Assembly (NCBI GenBank): GCA_002687665.1
Contig: NZAX01000038.1
Span: 13,883 to 20,882 of the forward strand
DNA length: 7,000 bases
Direction of reading: 5' to 3'
From: Flavobacteriaceae bacterium
GTDB taxonomy: Bacteria > Bacteroidota > Bacteroidia > Flavobacteriales > Flavobacteriaceae
The translations under genes and the position numbers were made by a program. The notes under the pieces were generated by a model, which was not told the origin of the DNA, searched no databases, and saw nothing but the letters and a program-made list of their open reading frames with translations. Shown here piece by piece: positions 1 through 5,036 of the stretch (its first letter is position 1; the number at the start of each line of letters is the position of its first letter).

Positions 1-584
1 TGATTGCTAAGGCCTATCCGGATTGGGTTCCCAACAGAATTGATACTTGGATCAGTAGGATAGAAAACTTTAACAGTGGCGTTGACAATGGCGGAAATTA
101 CCAAATTGAAAGGGCCAAAACTGCTATAGCTACTGGTGGTCTTTTGGGATTAGGAGCGGGAAAAAGTGTGATGAAAAACTTTTTGCCTCAGAGTTCGTCT
201 GATTTTATCTATGCCATAATAGTAGAAGAATTTGGATTGGTAGGAGGGACTGCTTTGATTTTATTGTATCTGGTAGTGCTGTTCAGAATTGTTGTCATTG
301 CACATAAATCCGATACAGTTTATGGAAAACTGTTGGTTTTGGGATTGGGACTGCCCATCATAATACAAGCCTTTGTAAACATGGCGGTGGCATTGCAAGT
401 ATTTCCCGTAACGGGACAAACACTTCCGTTGATCAGTAGTGGAGGTACTGCTGCTTGGATGACATGTATTGCATTTGGAATGATCCTTAGCGTAAGTGCT
501 GGACAAAAAATTGAATCCAATACCCCACAGGATTCTGAAGATAAAAACGAAAATCCTTTAATCATTATAAGTGAAACCCTATAA
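1..584 (+). CDS. ftsW: FtsW, septal peptidoglycan glycosyltransferase (SEDS family), C-terminal part
   Basis: FtsW polymerises lipid II into glycan strands at the septum, working with the class B penicillin-binding protein FtsI in the inner membrane. The reading frame is open from the left edge (first full codon at base 3), so the N-terminal half lies upstream and 193 residues are visible. They begin in an extracytoplasmic loop (AYPDWVPNR...), followed by the SEDS signature TGGLLGLGAGKS and then LPQSSSDFIYAIIVEEFG. The Asp of SSSDFIY (codon 201-203) aligns with the catalytic aspartate described for FtsW/RodA. Hydrophobic segments follow at about 204-300 and 325-400, then VTGQTLPLISSGGTAAW (about 406-459), the other strongly conserved SEDS block, a last membrane span (about 447-500) and a short polar cytoplasmic tail ending in TAA 582-584. 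The end overlaps murG by 14 bases. FtsW is preferred over RodA because of its place in the dcw cluster. No frameshift or missing key residue is seen. Confidence 0.96.
   Translation, partial: IAKAYPDWVPNRIDTWISRIENFNSGVDNGGNYQIERAKTAIATGGLLGLGAGKSVMKNFLPQSSSDFIYAIIVEEFGLVGGTALILLYLVVLFRIVVIAHKSDTVYGKLLVLGLGLPIIIQAFVNMAVALQVFPVTGQTLPLISSGGTAAWMTCIAFGMILSVSAGQKIESNTPQDSEDKNENPLIIISETL
571..584 (+). other. 14-base ftsW/murG overlap holding the murG GTG start
   Basis: The last codons of ftsW (frame ending TAA 582-584) overlap the first codons of murG (GTG at 571-573) in a different frame. The bases before the GTG (about 556-570) are A/T-rich and contain no AGGAGG-like sequence. A ribosome ending ftsW stands 11 bases past the murG start, so reinitiation is a plausible way to start murG. 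That is inference; the overlap itself is read directly. Confidence 0.85.
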
Positions 585-1653
585 AGTCATCATTTCGGGA
601 GGAGGAACAGGTGGTCACTTGTACCCTGCACTCGCCATTGCAGACGAATTCCAATCGCGCTACAACAAGGCAGAAATTTTATTTGTTGGAGCATTGGGTA
701 GAATTGAAATGGATAAGGTTCCAAAGTCGGGATATAGAATTATCGGTCTTTGGATTGATGGTGTTCAAAGGTCTTTATCAATTAGAAACTTAATCTTTCC
801 TGTAAAACTGGTTTTGAGCTTGCTGAAATCCATTTCCATTCTTTTGAAATTCAAACCTGATGTAGTTGTAGGTACTGGAGGTTTTGCCAGCGGTCCTCTG
901 CTTTTTATTGCCGGAGTATTGAAAATACCGACTTTGATTCAGGAACAAAATTCATATCCTGGTATTACCAACAAACTTTTGTCCAAATCCGTAAAAACCA
1001 TTGCGGTGGCCTATCAAGGTTTGGAAAGATTTTTCCCAAAAGAAAAGTTGAATCTCACCGGTAACCCTATCCGCAAATCTATCACTGAGGGCAAATTGAG
1101 TCCCACTAAGGCCAAGGCATTTTTTAAACAAATTCCGGGCATACCCACTTTGGTGGTTTTGGGGGGAAGCTTGGGGGCAAAACGGATAAACCAATTGATT
1201 GCAACACATCTTGACACTTTTGAAAAACAAGGATTACAATTGATTTGGCAATGCGGTTCATTGTATTATGACCAGTACAAAAAACACCAATCCGAAAGGG
1301 TAAAAATTATGTCATTTGTGGCAGAAATTGATAAGCTTTATGCAGCGGCAGATATGGTCATTTCTAGATCGGGTGCTGCGACCTTATCTGAACTCTGTTG
1401 TACCGCCCGCCCAGTTCTATTGGTGCCATCACCTAATGTTGCTGAGAATCACCAATACCACAATGCGATGGCATTGGCCAACAAAGGAGCAGCACTAGTG
1501 ATTACGGAAAAAGACTTAGACCTGAATTTCCCAAAGTGTTTTAAACTGTTATTAGACCGCAAAAAACGAAATGAAATGTCAAAAAGCCTAAAGGCATTGG
1601 CACAACCCAATGCCACTGCAAAAATTGTAGATCTCATTGAAGCACTTTTATAA
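571..1653 (+). CDS. murG: MurG, UDP-GlcNAc:lipid I N-acetylglucosaminyltransferase
   Basis: MurG transfers GlcNAc from UDP-GlcNAc to undecaprenyl-PP-MurNAc-pentapeptide (lipid I), giving lipid II, on the cytoplasmic face of the inner membrane. It is a GT-B fold glycosyltransferase of family GT28. The product is 360 residues, the usual family length. The N-terminal glycine-rich loop GGGTGGH is at residues 10-16, a GxGRxEMxKVP-like segment at about 40-51, a hydrophobic/basic patch at about 71-94 likely contacts the membrane, and GNP is at 164-166. The C-terminal donor domain has GGSLGA at 198-203, SRSGAATLSEL at about 265-275, and PSPNVAENHQYHNA at about 286-299, with the uracil/ribose-binding region and the conserved NHQ. 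The start is GTG 571: it puts GGGTGGH at the normal distance from the N terminus and no in-frame ATG lies near. The start is inside the end of ftsW, which suggests translational coupling. The stop codon abuts the murC start. Confidence 0.98.
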   Translation: MKPYKVIISGGGTGGHLYPALAIADEFQSRYNKAEILFVGALGRIEMDKVPKSGYRIIGLWIDGVQRSLSIRNLIFPVKLVLSLLKSISILLKFKPDVVVGTGGFASGPLLFIAGVLKIPTLIQEQNSYPGITNKLLSKSVKTIAVAYQGLERFFPKEKLNLTGNPIRKSITEGKLSPTKAKAFFKQIPGIPTLVVLGGSLGAKRINQLIATHLDTFEKQGLQLIWQCGSLYYDQYKKHQSERVKIMSFVAEIDKLYAAADMVISRSGAATLSELCCTARPVLLVPSPNVAENHQYHNAMALANKGAALVITEKDLDLNFPKCFKLLLDRKKRNEMSKSLKALAQPNATAKIVDLIEALL

Positions 1654-2979
1654 ATGAATCAAAAAGAAAAGAAATACTATTTTTTGGGAATTGGTGGCAT
1701 AGGAATGTCGGCACTAGCCAAATACCTTTTTGATGCTGGAAATAGGGTTATGGGCTATGACAAAACACCCAGCCCAATCACTTCCCAATTGATTGATTTG
1801 GGCATATCTGTTTTACATGATCAGTCTCCAGATAATATTCCTGAGGATTTTTGTCAAGAGGACACCCAAATTGTTTATACTCCTGCTGTGCCCTTAGATC
1901 ATCCACAACTTAATTTCTTTATTAAACAAGGAAACAAAATCAAGAAGAGGGCAGTAGTGTTGGGAGAAATTACTAAAGAAACTGTAGTCTTTGCCATCGC
2001 AGGTACTCATGGAAAAACTACTACGGCCTCTTTTTTAACCCATTATTTTGCCTATTTGAATTTGGAGTTTACCGCATTCTTGGGGGGGATTATGATTGAG
2101 TATCAAAGTAATCTGGTACAAAAAGGGAAGAAATACTCGATTGTAGAGGCCGATGAATATGATCGTTCCTTTTTACAATTATTTCCAGATTATGCCTGTA
2201 TCACAGCAATGGATGCGGATCATTTAGATATCTACGGCGATCATAAAAATATTAAGAAAGCATACAATCAATTTTCTAAACTTGTAAAACATAAAGTGGT
2301 GGTTGCTAAGGATTTAGATATAGAAGCTTGTTGCTACGCTCTGGAGGATCATGCCAACTATCGTGCAGAAGCCATCAGAGTTGAGGGACAAGGATACCGA
2401 TTTGATCTTGTTAGCCCCACCCAAACCCATAAAAATATTTATCTCAGAGCTATGGGCCGGCATAATCTATCTAATGCTATAGGTGCATTGGCAATTTTGG
2501 ATTTAGGGGGGTTCCCTTTGAAAAAAGTTTTACCTGCCTTGTCAACTTTTAAAGGTATACAGCGTAGAATGGAGGTTTTTTCTTTGGAGAATAAAATAGT
2601 GATAGACGATTATGCCCATCACCCTAAGGAGATAGATGCAGTGTTGAAGACAATTTCAGAATTTTATCCTGATAAAACAAATATGGTGGTTTTTCAACCT
2701 CATCTTTTTTCGCGGACAAAAGATTTTATGGGGGAGTTTGTGGATGTCCTCAGTAGATTTGATGAAATTGTTTTGATGGATATTTATCCAGCCAGAGAAC
2801 AACCCATATTCGGGGTAAATTCAGATGTATTGTTGGAGCAGATTAAGCACAACAACAAAAGAAAAATATCTGAAGAAGCTTTTCGTTCTACCATCGTCAA
2901 TTCTGAAGCAGATTTAGTTTTGGTAATTGGGGCAGGAGATATTGGAAATCACATTCAAAAACTAAAAAAAACAGCTTAG
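1654..2979 (+). CDS. murC: MurC, UDP-N-acetylmuramate--L-alanine ligase
   Basis: MurC is the cytoplasmic ATP-dependent ligase that joins L-alanine to UDP-MurNAc, the first amino-acid step of the peptide stem. The product is 441 residues, somewhat shorter than the E. coli enzyme (491) but complete in all three Mur-ligase domains. The N-terminal Rossmann-like UDP-binding domain opens with GIGGIGMSALA (12-22). The central ATPase domain has the P-loop GTHGKTTT (117-124), EADEYD (165-170, Mg/ATP-binding acidic residues) and HLDIYGDH (190-197). GRHNLSNAIGA (268-278) leads into the C-terminal domain, which has DDYAHHPKEI (318-327), FQPHLFSRT (347-355), DIYPAREQP (376-384) and GAGDI (426-430). These motifs identify MurC and not Mpl, MurD, MurE or MurF. 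ATG 1654 lies directly after the murG stop (TAA 1651-1653), with no visible ribosome-binding site, and the stop TAG 2977-2979 abuts the ftsQ start, so this is mid-operon. Confidence 0.98.
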   Translation: MNQKEKKYYFLGIGGIGMSALAKYLFDAGNRVMGYDKTPSPITSQLIDLGISVLHDQSPDNIPEDFCQEDTQIVYTPAVPLDHPQLNFFIKQGNKIKKRAVVLGEITKETVVFAIAGTHGKTTTASFLTHYFAYLNLEFTAFLGGIMIEYQSNLVQKGKKYSIVEADEYDRSFLQLFPDYACITAMDADHLDIYGDHKNIKKAYNQFSKLVKHKVVVAKDLDIEACCYALEDHANYRAEAIRVEGQGYRFDLVSPTQTHKNIYLRAMGRHNLSNAIGALAILDLGGFPLKKVLPALSTFKGIQRRMEVFSLENKIVIDDYAHHPKEIDAVLKTISEFYPDKTNMVVFQPHLFSRTKDFMGEFVDVLSRFDEIVLMDIYPAREQPIFGVNSDVLLEQIKHNNKRKISEEAFRSTIVNSEADLVLVIGAGDIGNHIQKLKKTA

Positions 2980-3687
2980 ATGCAAATAAAAAAATACCTC
3001 TTTTTGATAACGATTTTTATCTTAACGATATTGATGTCTGCTTTTGCGCACTTTAGGAATAGCAAGCGTTTGGTAGATAAAATAGAAGTCAATTTTGAAT
3101 CCCATGGGGCCAGATTTCTAAACGACTCACTCGTTGATAAATTGTTAATACAAAACAAAGGAGAGCTTCCGTGGAAGGCTAAAGATAGTTTAGTTTTGAG
3201 TATGCTTGAATCCTTATTAGAAGATAATCCTTACATAGACAAAGCTGAGGTTTTCCATTTTCATCAAGGAGTTTTAGGAGTAAATATTCTAGAAAAAATT
3301 GCAGTTCTTAGGGTACAAGGGCAAGATCAATTTTATATGGACAGATTGGGGAATCAGTTTCCCCTTTCCAATAATCATACCCCAAAAGTTCCCTTATACC
3401 ACGGAAAGTTTAAAGATAAACAAAAGAAAGATCTTTTATCACTAATTAACCTTATTGATAAAGATCCATTTTTACGAAATGAGCTGGCTTCTATCGATTA
3501 CCGTTCAAATTCCTATTTCATAGGTTTGAGGTCCTACGGGTTTGAGGTCGAAATTGGCCAAATGCGTCGGATAGGTGAAAAGCTTTCCAAATTGAAAGTT
3601 TTTTGTGCCTACCACGATAATAATTTGTTGAATAGGAATTATAGCCTGATCAACCTAAAATTTAAAAATCAAGTCGTTGGATCTTAA
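2980..3687 (+). CDS. ftsQ: FtsQ/DivIB-family cell division protein
   Basis: FtsQ is a bitopic inner-membrane protein that links the early cytoplasmic ring to FtsB, FtsL and the septal synthases. The product is 235 residues. It has a short basic cytoplasmic N terminus (MQIKK), one hydrophobic span at about residues 6-24 and then an extracytoplasmic part. The segment from about 31 to 105 (LVDKIEVNF... through NPYIDKAEVFHF to VNILEKIAVLRV) has the layout of a POTRA domain. The following YMDRLGNQFPLS (about 119-130) and VPLYHG match the start of the FtsQ beta domain, and YSLINLKFKNQVV at the C terminus resembles its last beta strand. FtsQ is the least conserved protein in this cluster, so the call rests on topology, this POTRA-to-beta layout and the position between murC and ftsA. 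ATG 2980 directly follows the murC stop. No ddl or murB gene intervenes, unlike the E. coli order. Confidence 0.93.
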   Translation: MQIKKYLFLITIFILTILMSAFAHFRNSKRLVDKIEVNFESHGARFLNDSLVDKLLIQNKGELPWKAKDSLVLSMLESLLEDNPYIDKAEVFHFHQGVLGVNILEKIAVLRVQGQDQFYMDRLGNQFPLSNNHTPKVPLYHGKFKDKQKKDLLSLINLIDKDPFLRNELASIDYRSNSYFIGLRSYGFEVEIGQMRRIGEKLSKLKVFCAYHDNNLLNRNYSLINLKFKNQVVGS

Positions 3688-3697
3688 AACAACATTT

Positions 3698-5026
3698 ATG
3701 AAGCATTCAAATATTTCTGTAGGATTAGATATTGGAACAACCAAAATTGTTGCGATGGTGGGCGAGAAAAATGAATTTGGAAAAGTTGAAATACTTGGGA
3801 TTGGAAAATCCAAAAGCCTTGGAGTTCACAGAGGAGTCGTTAATAACATCACCCAAACCATTCAATCCATTCAGCAGGCTGTAGAGGAAGCAAAAGTGGT
3901 TTCCGGTAAGGAAATTGATGAGGTAGTTGTAGGCATCGCTGGACAACACATAAGGAGCCTCCAACACAGTGATTATATAACCCGAACCAATTCCCAAGAG
4001 GTCATTTCACAGGAAGACGTAGAACGGCTTATTCAACAGGTTTATAAACTGGTTATGTTACCGGGTGAAGAAATCATTCATGTACTCCCACAGGACTACA
4101 AAGTAGATGGTCAGGCCGAAGTTAAGCAACCCATTGGGATGTATGGCGGGAGGTTAGAAGCCAATTTCCATGTGGTTGTCGGACAAGTAACTTCGATAAA
4201 AAATATTGGTAGATGTGTCAAAAGTGCAGGTTTGTCCATGGGAAATATTACCCTTGAACCGTTGGCTTCTTCAGAAGCTGTTTTGAGTAAGGAGGAAAAA
4301 GAGGCCGGAGTGGCGCTGATCGATATTGGCGGGGGAACAACAGATCTGGCTATTTTTAAAGACGGTATCATTCGCCACACGGCAGTAATCCCTTATGGGG
4401 GAAACGTCATTACAGAAGACATTAAAGAGGGTTGTTCTATCATTGAAAAACAAGCGGAACTCTTAAAAGTTAAATTTGGTTCAGCTTGGCCGGGCGAGAA
4501 CAGAGATTCTGAAATCGTTTCTATTCCTGGGCTAAGAGGAAGTAAGCCCAAGGAGATATCCCTTAAAACCCTTTCCAAAATCATCAATGCACGTGTGGTA
4601 GAAATCATGGAGCAGGTATATTTAGAGATAAAAAATTATGGCCATGACGATCAAAAGAAAAAGCTGATTGGTGGAGTTGTATTGACTGGTGGAGGAAGTC
4701 AATTAAAACATTTAAAACAATTGGTCGAGTACATTACTGGTATGGATACCCGAATTGGTTACCCAAGTGAACACTTGGCCGGTGATACCAAAAAATCAGA
4801 GACTAGTCCTATACTGGCTACTGCTGTTGGTCTGTTGATGAATGCGTTGGAGCAACAAGTGAAAAAGGATTTTGAAACTGTCCCATCTGATGAAAGTGAA
4901 ATTACTGATGACACAATAGCGGAGAATACCACAGATGTTTTTGAATCGAATCCCATGTCCTCAAAAAGGAAATCTATTTTGGATCGCTGGGTAGAGAAGT
5001 TTAAAGAATTTTTAGATAACGCATAA
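3698..5026 (+). CDS. ftsA: FtsA, actin-like membrane tether of the Z ring
   Basis: FtsA is an ATP-binding actin/Hsp70-fold protein that anchors FtsZ filaments to the cytoplasmic membrane and recruits later divisome proteins. From ATG 3698 the product is 442 residues. The phosphate-1 motif DIGTTK is at 11-16, the FtsA-specific 1C subdomain lies at about 85-165 (includes LPQDYKVDG and QPIGMYGGRLEA), the phosphate-2 motif DIGGGTTD is at 209-216 and the adenosine motif GGVVLTGGGS at 325-334. A polar acidic stretch (about 391-420) then leads to SKRKSILDRWVEKFKEFLDNA (422-442, C-terminal), an amphipathic basic/aromatic helix that fits the membrane-targeting sequence. An in-frame TTG at 3677 would add seven residues and overlap ftsQ; ATG 3698 is preferred because it is an ATG, gives a compact N terminus before SVGLDIGTTK, and leaves a 10-base gap. 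The context between ftsQ and ftsZ rules out other actin-like proteins such as PilM or MreB. Confidence 0.97.
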   Translation: MKHSNISVGLDIGTTKIVAMVGEKNEFGKVEILGIGKSKSLGVHRGVVNNITQTIQSIQQAVEEAKVVSGKEIDEVVVGIAGQHIRSLQHSDYITRTNSQEVISQEDVERLIQQVYKLVMLPGEEIIHVLPQDYKVDGQAEVKQPIGMYGGRLEANFHVVVGQVTSIKNIGRCVKSAGLSMGNITLEPLASSEAVLSKEEKEAGVALIDIGGGTTDLAIFKDGIIRHTAVIPYGGNVITEDIKEGCSIIEKQAELLKVKFGSAWPGENRDSEIVSIPGLRGSKPKEISLKTLSKIINARVVEIMEQVYLEIKNYGHDDQKKKLIGGVVLTGGGSQLKHLKQLVEYITGMDTRIGYPSEHLAGDTKKSETSPILATAVGLLMNALEQQVKKDFETVPSDESEITDDTIAENTTDVFESNPMSSKRKSILDRWVEKFKEFLDNA

Positions 5027-5036
5027 ATTCACTGAA

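Noticed and set aside
144..584. A TTG-initiated 146-residue protein as a separate gene
   Set aside because: The same frame is open to the left edge and the upstream residues continue the conserved FtsW sequence; the TTG is an internal Leu codon of the TGGLLGLGAGKS motif.
952..1230. 92-codon open frame on the - strand inside murG
   Set aside because: It is fully antisense to an intact, conserved gene and has no recognisable domain; nearby overlapping frames are similar shadows.
3677..3697. TTG 3677 as the ftsA start
   Set aside because: It adds only seven residues (MDLKTTF) with no conserved content and overlaps ftsQ by 11 bases; ATG 3698 is the more natural start. Not formally excluded.
3660..3700. 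Possible promoter or terminator between ftsQ and ftsA
   Set aside because: The gap is only 10 bases, with no hairpin, no T-run and no clear Bacteroidota-type promoter (TAnnTTTG with an upstream TTTG) in a convincing position.
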